Shown here: in pieces, positions 14,299-27,888 of the stretch | Numbering within the stretch: the first letter of the stretch is position 1 | How the letters are laid out: the number at the start of each line of letters is the position of its first letter | Origin: Tanytarsus gracilentus | Lineage: Eukaryota > Arthropoda > Insecta > Diptera > Chironomidae | Direction: 5' to 3' | DNA length: 64,000 nucleotides | Assembly: GCA_038502055.1 (NCBI GenBank) | Contig: JAXRKN010000040.1 | Location: 3,658,001 to 3,722,000, forward strand | Position numbers and translations under genes: made by a program | Notes under the pieces: model-generated | Databases searched by the model: none | Seen by the model: only the letters and a program-made list of their open reading frames with translations | What the model was told of the DNA's origin: nothing

Positions 14299-17200
14299 GT
14301 TGCGCACTTATTTCCACTTATTGGTTGTGCTATATAATTTCCTTTATTACTTGTTGAACAATTGCTTTAATTGGCTTCGTAATTATTTCTTCCAGTTGTT
14401 TAAGTTCTTCACAGTGATTCAATAATTTACTTCACGCCTCCCTTGACACCATCGTCATCAGCATGTTTTTGTTTGTCTCCTTATTAATATATATTTTTTG
14501 CTATATTAGATTCCTTCAACGAAAGGCAGTGGTTTTTGCTTCTTCTTTGGGGTAAAAATAATATCATGTTAATTAGTCAATAATGAATTTTCATAAAGAG
14601 CTTTTATAACTAGTTTTCTGTTCAAATTTATCCCATAAAAGAAAAGACATTCAACATTAGCATTTAAGGAGCAAATAAATGAATTCCATTTATTCAGCTC
14701 CTCGTTTAATATAATGATATTCAAGGAATTTTCCTCGTGACTTTTATTTGAAGATAATGTTTTTTAATCAATCATTACATTCCTGGATTTTTTTTTCATT
14801 ACAATTTTTATTCTTAAATTAAGTTTCAAATAAATTTATCAATATAGATTTTTGCAAGTGTGTGCATTTTTTTTGGTTTAATATTTTTGCTTTCTCGAGG
14901 GATATAATAATCATAATACATTTAGATTATTTTCAAAGTTTTACACTTTCCAACTTTTTCATAAAAGTTTATGTTTATTTTATGCATTTTGTGTGTGTTT
15001 GTGTTTCACTTGTGACTTTGAGATTCCATAAAAAATGTTTGATATTGAAAAACATTGCAGCTCATACTTTTGACACATCCATCGCGTTCATTTTAAGCCT
15101 CCCTTATTTCTGTTGACGCCCATCGCGTGAGCTTTTTGAAAAATTTATATTCAAATTTTTTCAATTCTCAAAAAAATTATCGCACGTTGGATGAGCGAAA
15201 CATGAGCGCGAGGAGTGAAATTTAGTCTAAATGCGGTCTAAAGAACTTGAGACGAAGAGTGAGGTCTCAAAGGGCTGTCGGGAAATTTGTGCTTGTACAT
15301 TAATGTAGCTGATGAATTTATATTAACTTCATTAGCGGTCTTTTCATCGAAAAGGGTCTCGTGGGAATGAGTTTCAGTTAGTTGATTCGCAAACTTTCTT
15401 TTCGTCTTCCTTCCTGCACTTTTAAACTCTCCTATTGTGTGCTACCCCCATGCAGAAAAAAAAACTTTTAAGTCTCGTGCGCCTCGATGGTAATTATAGT
15501 GAGTGGGTGGGGGGAGCGCGGAAAGTGATATTGATTTTTATTAATTGTTGCATTTACATAAAAAAAAGTTATCGAACGAAGCATGACGCTACTCGCTATT
15601 TTCTCTTTCTTGGCGTCAAGTACCCTTTTATCAATGACATGCGCCTGTTTAATCTTTTTACCCTTTTTTCTTCATTATTACATTTATAAATGTTAATTTT
15701 TTTTTGCTATTCTTTCATTCGAGAAAGGCAGAAAAGAAAGTCGAAACACTAACATTCACTTGTGAGTAACTTAATTTTTTTTTGTTATTGTTTTTTTGTT
15801 TTTTTGTAATTCTCTTTTATTTGGTGTGTATGGTTTTTTGAAGCGAGGCAAAATTTCTCGTGCACTCACTTAATAAATATATTTTCTCGCATATGTGGGT
15901 GGTTTTTCAAGTGCGGAAAGAAGGAAGTTTATTTTTGCAGCAAAAAAAGAAAGAAATCTCACTAAATTTATTTACTTTTGATGCAGATTCAAAGCGTGAT
16001 GAGATTTTTATAACTTATTTATTAATTATGGCATTTTTTCTTATTACTTAGCGACTAATTACTTTCATGAATTCTTATCTCGCCTTAAAATTATTTAAGC
16101 TAATGAATTAAATCAGCTTGCGCGTAAAAAATACTTCATGAGGTAATAGACAGAGTGGAATAAAGAAAGAAAGTATTTTGTCATCTTTAACGTCATAAGT
16201 ATCATGCACATGAATGAAAATTGTCTTAAGGATTATAACAACAATAAGTTCGTAGTTCATCTCAATTGACTTCTGACTGATAGTTGTGTAGAGAAAATTC
16301 TTTTTTATATTCATCTTTTTTCATGCTGGCTTTTCGCTTCTAGGTATTTTATCTTGTCTAAGACAGAAGTAACAAAAAAATGAGGATAACTTTCATTTCC
16401 TTCCGGTTAATAATATGAATGATTTGAGTATACACAAAATGATATATATGTCCAATGAAATAGGCAAATTGGAAGATTACATGATATATCATATCAAAAG
16501 ATGAGACTAACATGTCCTTCTTCATTTCCTTACATAATGTGTTTGTGGAAAACTTTATGGCGAGCTTTCAAATATCTTAAGACTCAATGGAATGTTTAAT
16601 AGACTGCAGATTTACCCCAAAGGTTAAAGTGCAAAATCAAGACTATTTAGAGCCTGATTAATTTACATGTATAAATGTTTTTCTCTCTAAAAGCTTTGGA
16701 AATTTTTTAGGCTTTTTTAAAAATGCATCGAAAGGGGGATTTTTTTTTATTATTGGCCAATTGCTGTTATTATAGCTCACGAAGAAAGAGAGCAAAAAAT
16801 TGCATGGTTTACTTCCCATAGGTGTTTTATCTCGTTTTTCAAATAGGTTTAAATCACGACATCGTGTCGCGACATATGTGAGCTAAAACGCCATATCGTC
16901 GTCAATATTTTAATAAATTTTATGAAAAACATTTTTCTCATTCTACGTTTTGTTCACATGTTTTAGGATATGTTACGATAGATAGAACTTTTCTCTTTTC
17001 AATATTTTAAAGGCTCAATTTTTGTTGTGTATAAGAGTTTCATGTCTGCAGAGAATATGCCAGGTTAAGGGTAAAGTTTACATCTCACACTAAAGAATTT
17101 TATGCACGTTAGTATTTTATGCGCAAGGAAGAATTGGATTCTCAATTTTACAATACAGCATGTGTGTGGTGTGTGTGTGTGATGAACATTAAATATTTAA

Positions 17201-19821
17201 ATATTTTTCTTCTTCTTTAAGTACATCTATAAACATTATTCAAAACCTTGCCAAATGCATACTCTCCATAAGGATTTAATTATAGAATTTTTCTCGCAAA
17301 TTTATTGTGCCCTATTTTTTTCAATATATATTTGTATTTAGATAATTTCTCAAATTGGACTCCATTTAGATAAATTCAAATTTTATAAATGCATCGATTA
17401 TGTTTAAAATTTATTTTCATCATTCTCATGTCGAATTTAATTTACGATAAATCTATATTATAGATATAGAGATTTATTTTGAACGTATCAAAGATTTGAT
17501 ATTTCAAAGAAATTTCTCTCTCTTCTTATTCATACGGAGAGCTTTAATTTTCTGCAAAGATTAAAAGCAATATTTCCAAAAACTTTTTTTCCAGTTTTCT
17601 TTTAAACTCCTCCTTCTTGATAAATTATCTTAAGGGGATTAAATTCAAAGCATTGTTTTATCTACTTTAGAAAAAAAAAGAAAAAATTTGAAAAATTCTC
17701 TCAATTTAACCTTTTGTAAATGTAGAAAAATTCATGTATATATATGTCGTATAGAGTTAGGAAGGAGATAGAGTAGAGAGATCATTGTCAAGCACTTGGG
17801 GTAGGTGAAGAAGGACATCTAAAAATAGAATTTAGTGTTTGATAGTTATGAGGCATGTGGTGAGTGATTTCGGCAGAGGTGTTTGGTGGGTAAATGGACG
17901 CGATGATGGTTTTGTCACCAATAATAAGTTTTAGTGCTCGGTAAATAATAATTTTCTCCTTAATATGCAATTAGTTCTTTATGCATCTGTTTATTCTGAT
18001 TTCTTTGGTGCTTTTTAATTTAACGTTTCTGCTTTTTTCTTTATTGTTATTTCTCTATTTATGCATTCATCTTTTTTTTTCGTGGGTGAATGTGCTACCA
18101 TGAATACACGAGTGAGTTTAGGCGGAGGATTATAATTAATTCATGAGGAATGAAAAGCTTAATACTGAAAATTGTATACAAAAAAGAACAGAAAATTTGT
18201 GCTTTCTTGATAGACATCAAGTACACGTTTTTTTGTTCCTGCAGATGCATCCTTCACGAGCAGTAATAAAACTGTGTAAAATCGCCCGATTTGATTTGTG
18301 GCGTCGTTAAAAAAATCAATACTCTTACATTTGTGTATAGGAAATTCGAGTGAGAAAATGTTTTATGAAATATTTACTGAGTTTTTCTTCTTTTATAATT
18401 TTTTTGATCAAAGTGTTGTCGGATACAATAACCCTGTCTAGTTCAAACTCGTTACGTTTTCTTATTAAAGAGAAATCAATGAATTATATATATTTAGTTT
18501 CACATATGAATGCGAATTGACTGAGGCAGAAAAACTGTAACATTTTTTATGTCATCAGTGGTGAAAATTACTAAACTTGTGTGGGCTTTTGTTAGGTTGT
18601 TGAATTTAATTATTTATTTTTCATAATTATTTTTAATTGGGACTAAAAAATTATTATATTTTTATTAAGTTGAGAAGGAATAAAAGAGCTCAAGGCAGTA
18701 TAAACATCTTTAACGATGATTTTCGTTCAAATTTATTTCTTTCACATTACTCTAATTGATTGGAAATTGTTAAGCTCTTGGATGTAAACTATTTTATAGA
18801 AAATTTGCGATAAAAAAAATTGTTTCGTCCAAATTACCGCAAGAAAAGGGAAAATTCAGTGGAGAGTTAAGTGAAAAATGTTCCCAGGAAACATTACACC
18901 GTATTTCATCGTTATCATTGCTGCTGTCAGCAAGATGACAAAGTCTATGTGAAAAGGAGATAGCTCATAGTAGTATCACAATAGGATGCACGTTCAATAA
19001 AATTATAATGTCTGTATCAGATCCGTTTTTCATCACATTTCGTCATAATAATTTATACTAAGCATAGAAACTCCTTGAGGAGAAAAAATTAAATAAATAA
19101 AAGTGGGGCGAAAAAGAAGAACTCATTAAAACTTTATTGCTATCCTGATGGTGAAAGTTGAGGCAAGATAAATGTCTTCGAAGGTGAAACAATTTGTCTT
19201 TTTTATTTCTATTTCTCTCTTGTGAGCATTATGAGTATTTTTCATGATTTTTTACGATTGAAACTGTTCAGGTAAGAAAGTTTTCTTAAATAAAAAAGCT
19301 CTTTTTCATATAAAAAGCTATGAATTTATAAAACATGAGGAGAACTTAATGGTTACAGAAGTGCTAAAAGATTGTCGAGTTTGTGGTTATATGCTTAGGC
19401 CATAAATTGTATCAAAATCACATTATATGCAAAGAAAAAAATTGAGGAATATTTTCATCGTCATAATAATAATCTTAACTCATCACAATGAAATTACAGC
19501 AAAACAATTTTTCACAAGAGGGATTTTACTGTCGTTATACGTGCGCAAAAAAGTGTGTCCACATAGAAAGAAAAAGGAGATTAAGAAGGGGAGAAAGGGA
19601 AAGAGAGATAAAGTGGAAGGCAATAAGGAGCTTAGGACTACAAACGTGTGTTAACGTCGGTGGCGGTTAAGAGAAAAACCGCCAAGCAAATAATTGGTTT
19701 AAGATAAATTATACCCTTGCATCTTAGTCTCGATCTAATTTTTTTTGCTTTGATTCTTTTACTTAATCATCTTTTTTGGTTTTTTTAGCTTTTTAAAGTA
19801 TTTTCTTAAGTACATGATAAT
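14299..19821. other. Region between Nca and the CG7646 orthologue
   Basis: About 5.5 kb with the Nca promoter at its left end and the 3' flank of the second sensor at its right. Contents seen: a possible decayed retrotransposon fragment at 17788-17967, a short GT run at about 17160-17181, and a cluster of overlapping short palindromes near 16857. No other supported coding sequence. Confidence 0.5.
17788..17967 (-). mobile_element. Possible remnant of a non-LTR retrotransposon endonuclease
   Basis: A minus-strand open stretch reads YRALKLIIGDKTIIASIYPP, then NTSAE and, further on, NYQTLNSIF. That order (hydrophobic strand, xYxPPNxS, then a later LN-I helix) resembles the start of the APE-type endonuclease of insect LINEs, but the reading is short, has no start codon, and is followed by stops. 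It is less AT-rich than the DNA around it, which fits an insertion. No element ends or poly(A) tail were found. Confidence 0.22.
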
Positions 19822-20776
19822 TTATGGCGCTAACATTTTTGAAAGCTCTTCGTCTTGTAAGCATCCCTTCAAGAACTCATCCTGTGTGAGTTGTCCATCG
19901 TTGTTCTCATCCATTTTCGCGAAAATATTCTTTGCGCGATCTTCAGCCGAATCGGCTGGCTTATTTGACGAACATGCACCAAGCATGTCATAAATAGCCT
20001 GTAAAGTTGGGAGTAAGTACAAAATGCGCCATTTTCAAAGTCAAATGTTTCCAAGAGTCTCGCAAATGAATCAAAAAAAGTGCTCACCTGAACTATTTTT
20101 GTCATTTCTTGAATATCTATTACACCGTTGCCATCGACATCATACATTCGAAAAGCCCATTTGAGTTTCTCCTCGGGCGTTCCACTTGAAGTAACATCAA
20201 TAGCTAGTAGGAATTCCTGAATAGAGGAAATGATAGTAATTCATTACATTCATTTATTTCTAAGAGTATATAAATGAAAGGAAAACTTTCTCTTTTGACA
20301 TTTTCCCTTTTCAAAGGAATGGCTTGAGGGCTTTTTGTCAATAATTTAAAATGAGGGAAAATCATTAATGAAGATATTTTTCACTTCATTGAAGATTAAA
20401 TTAGGTCTCATTAAAATTTCTTTCGCTTCATTGCTTAAACGGACATAATAATAAAAGCTCACCTTAAAGTCAATGTATCCGTTTTTATCCATGTCAAAAG
20501 TTCGAAAAACATGATCACAAAATTCTTCGGCGTTACCGGAAGGAAAGAACATTTTGTACATATCGACAAACTTGGCTGGCGTTAGCTTGCCGTTCGGGCA
20601 ATCTTGCTGTAAAAGTAAAAGATTTTATCATCGCTAATAAAATATTTATATTTTCGTGCACCTACCTTGAATCCTTTATACCATTCCTTTATAGTGCTTT
20701 CATCATAACGCGTGTGTGATTTGAGAAAATCCATATCCTCTTTGGACAATCGATCTTTGCTTCCAAAACATCCCAT
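19822..20776 (-). CDS. Neuronal calcium sensor, orthologue of Drosophila CG7646
   Basis: Four minus-strand exons (20776-20666, 20606-20463, 20216-20088, 19998-19822) give 186 residues. MGCFGSK supplies a myristoylation site with a neighbouring cysteine. EF-hand 1 is degenerate (QDCPNGKL), EF-hands 2-4 have complete loops ([36 protein letters not shown]). The C terminus [12 protein letters not shown] and the whole length match Drosophila CG7646, a member of the recoverin/visinin-like family. Its pairing with Nca on the same strand repeats the arrangement I recall from Drosophila, suggesting an old tandem duplication. Unlike Nca, the AIYD segment is joined to the last exon and not isolated in its own micro-exon. 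Confidence 0.94.
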
Positions 20777-23700
20777 TTTGCTCCAAACTGGCGGTAGTTG
20801 GTGTGGGATGGTGTTATAAAGAGAAAATGAAAAAAAATATTGATGAAAAACAGAAAATTGAAAAATGTTTCTCTCTCTCGATTTTTCCGACTATGTTTAT
20901 GTATTACGATCGATTATTATGTACCACTTGTAGGCATGTATAAAATTTGTAAATAGAATGATTTGTTTTCTATATATTTAAAGTACGTACTCATGGATAA
21001 TTTTGTCACAAACGAGAAATTTTCGATTTATTTATTTAAACAAATTGATTCTTTTTTTGGAATTTTTTGCAAATTTTGTGATTAAAATTATTGTTTTAAT
21101 ACTTTACATAAATATGTGACTCTGAATCTCGCTTAAAACGAACTGATGAGTAAATTTAATGAAAAAAAAATCATTCTCTCGCTTGATAACCGGGTCATAC
21201 AATGATAAGTCACTCAGTTCATTGAGAGTGAGAAAAAATGACTCATGGTTTATATGAAATTTTAGGTATTTCATGAAAAAGCTCGAAATCTGTACAGAAT
21301 ATGTATGGGAAAGAGATTAGAGTAGAACCGCATGTTTTCGATGTCATTGTGTGACAAGTTGTTTTCATTAATCATTTGCAAAGCTCGCTATTGAAAAACG
21401 TGTGTGTGTCGTTTTTATTCGTCATCTTCGTCAACTATTTCTAAAGACGAAACAGCAGTGACTTTTTGTTGTTTAAAAGAAGAGCTAAAGTGCGTTGAAA
21501 AAGGGATTAAGGTTTTATAAAATTTCTGTTCTCGTGTTGACTAACCATAGAAAATTAACATGTTCAAGCCAAAATAGCCACAAAATCATTTAACTCGAAA
21601 AACAAAGTGAGCCTCCCATATTTAAAGAATGTGGCATGGCCAAGTTTTTTAAAGGAAACTAAACAACTAAGTAGTCTACTTAAATAGACTCGCGATATTA
21701 TGTGCTTTATATTTTGGAATAAATGATTCAGGCTACTGTTAGTGGCAGCAGTGATGGAGAGGCAAACAAAAGGCACTCATAGAATTCATGAAAAGTTATG
21801 GTTTATGTAAAAAATTGAGTTCAGCTCGAATTAAGAATGAAGAGCGATGTTTCCATTTATGTACAAAACTCAATTTATATTTTACATGCTCTCAACTTTT
21901 TGTCTTCATCTTAATTAGCGAAAAGTTTTAAGAATGGGACCCTTTCATGCCAACATATACGAAAAAAAAAGTTATGAGAATGCGAAAGCTTTCATCATTG
22001 TCATGGAAATAATATCGCTTTGAGAGCATTTTTTTACACAGAAAAAAAGTTTTAAATAGCCACGGGCAAAAAAGTAATTAAATTTAAATGATTTATGATT
22101 ATTCAAAATTAATTGAATATTTCTCTTATACAATGTCAGAAAAATGTGTTATTTTTTCACCCAAAATTAGAATAACTTCCTTTTTCAAATGAAATTCAAA
22201 AATAACTGAAGTGAAAATCTCCAGAGGAGATATAATATTGCGAAAAAATTTTAGAGTCTCTTTTCGGGTGTTTAAAAAAATTCAAAATTGTTCGAGAAAT
22301 TTTCTCCTTCAGGTTTTCAACAATGACGTTCATTGTAAAGTGAAAAGAGATAAAATAATGAAATATCTCTTGTGGCAATGAGCGTTAGTGAAAAAAAGTT
22401 GTATGAAAATCAGATTAACGCCAGATGCTAGATTAAAAATTATAAACAAAAAAAGCCGATCAAAAAATAACAAATTTTTCCTCTTCGACTGGTGGTGCTG
22501 CCATAAAGCCTAGACTCACACTTTTATTTGGGTGAAAATATATGTTGTTGGTGTTGACGTCATACCCTATTGATGGAAATGAATCAATTTTTGTTCTCCC
22601 CACTCCAAATTCTCTCTTTTTTTATTGAAGTGTACGCATAAATTATATCATCAGTTATTCAATTGCACAACCATTCGTGTTCACCATAATAACGCGTTTA
22701 AATATTAATATTGGGAGAGAAAAGAGCAAAGAGTTCGAGAATGAGTAGTAACATTTCGATGAGAATACAATATATTACAAAAATCAAAAAGTGTATTAAT
22801 CATAGCAGAAATTGGTAACTCTTTGTACCATCAGCAGTGTTATATTGCTCTCGATAAATTTGTGTGTATTCGTAAGTATCAGGGCTTCACCTCTATATTC
22901 GACAGCATTCACTGTTTTAACTTTTTTTTTTACATTTTTCCACTTCTGTTTCCACCTCAAAGCAAGGTTAATTTCAATAAATAATTTTTTTGAAGTGAGT
23001 GAGAATCATTTTGCGTATTTTTTTCTCTCTCTAGTTATAACACAAACGATAATTTAATTCAGCTCACGAATTTTTTCACATATTTAAAAGCAGTTGAGAA
23101 TATCCAAATTCCGAGAATGGTTGGTCACTCAAACATCTTCATGCCTCATGGCAAAAGTATAATGTAGTTTATGTGTTAGAGTTTAAAATTAGCAGATTGA
23201 ACTGACGAGAAAAAAATTATCATGCACTCTAGACGAGATTTAGGGATTGAGTTGCAATTACCTCAAATTTACATAATTACATGTTTCTATCTCTGATCTG
23301 GAGATACGATAATTTTAAAGTCGACCTCATACCATGTAATTTTTATAATGATGTCACTTCAACTTGAGTTTTTCGAATAATTTTTTTGAACTCACAACTC
23401 CCACATGAAATCCATACACGAATATAATGGTGATTATTAAAATAGACAGATTTGGATGTTGAAGCCCATCGACGAAAAAGCTAGAGATAAACTCTCATTT
23501 AGCATTCATAGAAATTAAGCATCCATTGTTTATGACACGTCCACTAAGAGTAAATTTATTTTGGAAAATTTACATGTTTTTGACAAACAAAATTAAACCT
23601 GTGGGAATTTTTTGCTAAATAATGAGCGAAACCTTGCAATAATTAACGAATACACTTGGTTGGTTCATAAAATTTTTTTCTGACACACCAACTAACAACA

Positions 23701-24500
23701 ACAACAACATTATGTACAGAACTTCCTTTTTAATTTCTTTCTCGCAGAGAAAATCACAATAATGTTATTTCACAAAAGCAAAAGCAGGGAGGAAAATTTT
23801 GCATGAGCACTTCAGTAATGTTATTATGGATCTTGATTCGCATCAAAGAGAAAATTGAAAGAGAAGAGCTTTTTATTTCATTACTCGATGACAATCGATA
23901 ATTGTCTAAGAATAGCGCTCGGCAGAAGGAATGAGTGAAAGGCACACAAATTTCATTTCCGATTCTGATCAATATACAACATTGTGAGAAAATATACCTT
24001 TTTATATGCTCCTTGGTATCTTCCTTTTAAATTTTAATGGTTATCTTAACACTTTCTATAAATGGCTTCTCCTTTTAGTGGCGTAATTTAATGACACTCA
24101 ACACGCATGAATACTTATATGTGCTGTTTTCCACCTGCTTAATTTGTTTGCTTTCTTCACTTTATAAATTTTCTGCTTTTAAAGCTCCGACTCTTGTCAA
24201 CTTTAAAGCACACTTTCACTGAATATTTAATAGAATTATCTATCCTTTTCTCTTCAGAATTTTCCTCTTTGTAAATGACGTTCACTTTTTAATTTCTTAT
24301 TTTATCAGATGCATCTTATTGCGAGCTTTTCAAATTAATCACCACGCGATGCACAGCACTCTTCAGATTACGTTGGGCGTCAATAAATCAATGTTTGTTC
24401 CAATTAAATATTTTTAATCCTAAAAAAGCCCGATTAAAACGAGATCCACGTTCTTATTCCGTCAGTTTTTTTCAATCAATGGTGGAAATTTTTCACACGT
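20777..24500. other. Upstream flank of the CG7646 orthologue, no gene seen
   Basis: AT-rich DNA with no coding stretch that has both a start codon and a plausible frame. It probably contains the promoter and 5' leader of the calcium sensor gene on the minus strand. Confidence 0.45.
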
Positions 24501-24508
24501 ATAAATAT
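24501..24508 (+). promoter_or_regulatory. TATA box (TATAAATA) of a candidate small gene
   Basis: TATAAATA is followed about 30 bp later by a GA-rich segment where transcription could begin, and 130 bp later by the start codon of the candidate two-exon gene at 24631. Confidence 0.35.
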
Positions 24509-24630
24509 GAGTTCTCTGCCATCGAGAGAGAGAATTGGTATAAAGTACAGTTGTATTTTCGGATTTTACACTCACACAAATACTATCGACCACAGCAATG
24601 TTCCACAAGTCGTGAATATTCGGATCTGAA

Positions 24631-26270
24631 ATGCGCATGGATGTTGTACCAACAAAATTGCTACAGTATTCAAAGAAGGAGTAAGGAAATATTTTCGAAA
24701 GGTTAATGAAAGTTCTTCGTGGCTCTCTCTTAATTTTTTATTTTACAAAGAGAATAAAATTGCATCTGGAAAAGCTTGATTTTTAGACGAGTTTTCCTTT
24801 AACTCTCTTTTTTTTATTCATATTTGCCTTTCTCTCGCTCTCATCATTATTTTCATCTCCTTTTCGTTTTTTTTTATTCAAATGGTGCAAATATCTTTTT
24901 GCCCTGATAATCAATTCTTTTCACACCTTATTCAAAAATGCCATGCGGAGATTTACAAATTAGAGCTTAATTTGGCGGAGAATATTTATTGGGCACTATC
25001 GCTTGATTTTAATAAGACGGCATTACATTCAAAAGCTTTCATAAATCGTTAGAAAATTATTTTTTAAAAGCTCTTCAAAAAATTCTTTCAAAAGCTCTTT
25101 AGCTACACGGTATTCATGTTTTACAATACCCTCTCTACATTCTCACTTGCTCATTAGAATATATAAATCAATATTACAGTATATAATGATGAATAGCCTC
25201 TAAGCAATTACCTTCAATGTGCGAAACGAAGGATTAAAGGCAAGCTTTGGTATTCGGAAAAAAGCAAGAGAGAGAGAGAGACTTGTCGACATATAAAACA
25301 AAATCACGAATTTTCCTCTCTATACAGTCGGTTTGTGTAAATTTATTCTCTTTACGCTTTAAAGCTCTGTTATTACATTTTAGTAAAATCGCTTAATACA
25401 GCGCGACAGAGGAGGTTTTTGAAATGTTCAACAATTAAAGCTCTTGCCCGTTAAATTTGTATATTTTTTTATTATTGTCCTTTTAAAAATTGTATTTTTA
25501 TGCTTCTATTACGTGCGATCATAGGCGTATTAAGGTGCTTTTTGCACGATTCTCTCTCAAGGAGTGCGAGGGAATTTACAAATAAAAAAAATTAAAATAG
25601 TTTTTAATTAACGACCTATATATTTGTACTATTGGAAGTCACGAGAAATGGAAAATGAAAAATAAAGATTTTTTTTCTTTCAAGTGTGTCGATTTTCATT
25701 CATAAAATTTTTTATAGTCATCTTTTAATAAAAAAAAAAGTTCACATGGCATGATATCATTTCGCAAGCCGTGAGACGCATGAATATTCGCTCGTAGAAC
25801 GCAACATTTTAATTAAAGTTATTGATGGCGTATTTTAGAGGATTTTTTTTCGTCGCAAAAAGAGCACGCTCGACTTATGCGAAACTTTAAAAAATTCGAT
25901 AATGGGCGAAAAAAAAAATAATACAACACACAAAATTAACGATTGTGATATCTTTTGTTTATCTCTCAAATAGAATCTATGATTGCTTATAATAATAATA
26001 ACGTTTCTTTTAATCGTAAAAGCAGATGAAATCATTAAAGCGAAATTGAACCACTTAACCGAGAGAGAGATAAATAAATAGAGAATTTTATACTCACGTA
26101 CTATTTTATGCAGGCATGAAGAAATTGGTCCTAAATTTCCTTCTTTGCTGCATACTGCGAAATTTGCTGCTGCCAAAAAGATTTTCCTCGATCTCACTCC
26201 CATCGCATATAAGTTTTTCTTCGACTATTTTAATTCTACATTGTTTGTCATCTATGCTGACTTAGACTAA
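24631..26270 (+). CDS. Candidate two-exon small protein of unknown function
   Basis: Exon 24631-24680 ends in a GTAAGG donor; exon 26114-26270 follows a TTTTATGCAG acceptor. They join in frame (16 codons plus 2 nt, then 1 nt plus 51 codons and TAA) to a 68-residue protein starting MRMDVVPTKLLQYSKK. The second exon reads IGPKFPSLLHTAKFAAAKKI and then a segment rich in aromatic and hydrophobic residues (AYKFFFDYFN, TLFVIYAD). An in-frame stop lies upstream at 24613, so the start cannot move much. A TATA box precedes it at 24501. I recognise no family. The second exon is less AT-rich than its surroundings. Against it: the match depends on two short exons across a 1.4 kb intron, and the opposite strand of exon 2 is also open. 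Confidence 0.28.
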
Positions 26271-27888
26271 TTGGTATTACATTTAATTTGCGAATATTTT
26301 CATTTAACAAGGAATGCATGTATAATTTTCCTAAAATAAATTTTTTTTCGCTATAGGTCTAAAGATTTTTTTTTACAATTTTATGCACACTTCATTTTAA
26401 GGCATATTTTACTCTTTTATCGGTGAAAAACATCGCTGCATGTTTTTCTATTTATAAAATACTTTGTTGTACCCTCTTATTTGCAAACTTTCGAGGGTTT
26501 TCTTTACTATATTGACGATTTTAAATTTTATAAAAATATAAATACGAACTTAATTTTTTACATTTATCGCCCATATTACCCTTGATTTGAACAGAAAACT
26601 AGCTCATTCGATTTAAATCAATTAGTTATGCTTACTGGAGACACTTTCACGTTTTACAAATTCGTTTAAACATATGTACGCGATTAAAAAAGAATTTTCT
26701 TAACTCCGACAATTATATTTTTTTTCTTCACTGTTTTAGCAAAACTTTTAGCATTAATTGTTTGAAAATGAAACAGCCGTTATTATTGACACTGCAGCAC
26801 AACTCAAAAAGATTTAAATATTTTATTTTCGCAGAAAGAGAAACCTTTTTTGAGGTTAAAATTTATTTGCAAAAAATTTAGAGGTTAGAATACTTTCGAA
26901 AAATTTTATAATCACTAGTGACATTCTTTAATTGCCTGATAATTTTAATCTAAATTTAAGTTATCAATAGCAACCTAAAAAAAACTTCGATTTAAAATGT
27001 TTTAGTGGATTTGAGGATGTTTTCATAATTAATAATTTAGGAAAATAAAAATTCTATAATTTAATTTTGAAATTCAACATAAAATCATAAACTATTAAGG
27101 TTAAATTTAATATTAAAGCATTTTAATAATTTCATAAAATTAAGTTAGTGCTAAAATCTATACAACAGCAAACGAGTGGGGAATTTCAAGTTGAGTGAAA
27201 AATTAAAAATCCCAGTACATCTCTGGCCGTTATATAGGCTCATGTATACGAAAAAAAGATAAGAGTAAGGGAGAGAGAAAGAGAAAAAGTTGAGCGTCAC
27301 AATTTATGAACAGTCCCGCATGAAGCTAACTGGCTGTAAGACGAAATAAGGAAAAATTTGAAATTGAAATTGTGAAAAAGCGTATTGAAATTAAATTAAA
27401 TCGAAAAAATTTCATTAAACATTATCGAGAGACCATTAGTGCACGAAATTGTGTTGCGATAGAGGTGAATTTGCGAGAATTTAATGCAATATTAGGATTT
27501 TTTCTGTTTATCAAGCTAAGCCATTGATTTTTCCCTCACTTGAAAGTGAGTGAGTGAGAACAGTTAAAATGTAGAAATTGTAAAAAAATTAAAATGATCT
27601 AACAGTAATATTCTCAACATCTCTTTTTTTGTTTATTAATAGTCGAAATTGGGGAAAAGTTGTGTGAGAAGAGAGAGAGAGAAAAATAAGAATAGAAAAT
27701 TTCTCCCAATAAAAAAAAAATATAAAATATTTTAAAATTGTGGAAAAGTTGAGAACGGAAAGGCAAAAAGTAGGTGTATAGAAGAGTGCGAGTGAGAGAG
27801 AGAGTGAAAGCATAAGAATTTTATTATTCGTGTGTGCATAAAGTTCTAAAATAGAGTTTCTTCTATTTCCAGAAAAAAAATATAATAC
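26271..27888. other. 5' flank of the CECR2/dikar gene
   Basis: No coding sequence recognised. Purine-rich GA tracts at about 27262-27292, 27660-27690 and 27786-27810 could be GAGA-factor sites near the promoter. Confidence 0.4.

Noticed and set aside
24395..24706. 103-codon open frame on the plus strand
   Set aside because: It has no ATG at its start, runs across a TATA box and probable leader, and shows no domain or signal peptide.
25835..26203. 122-codon open frame on the minus strand
   Set aside because: Only the first third looks coding and that part overlaps the better plus-strand exon candidate; the rest is AT-rich Phe/Ile/Lys sequence typical of chance frames.
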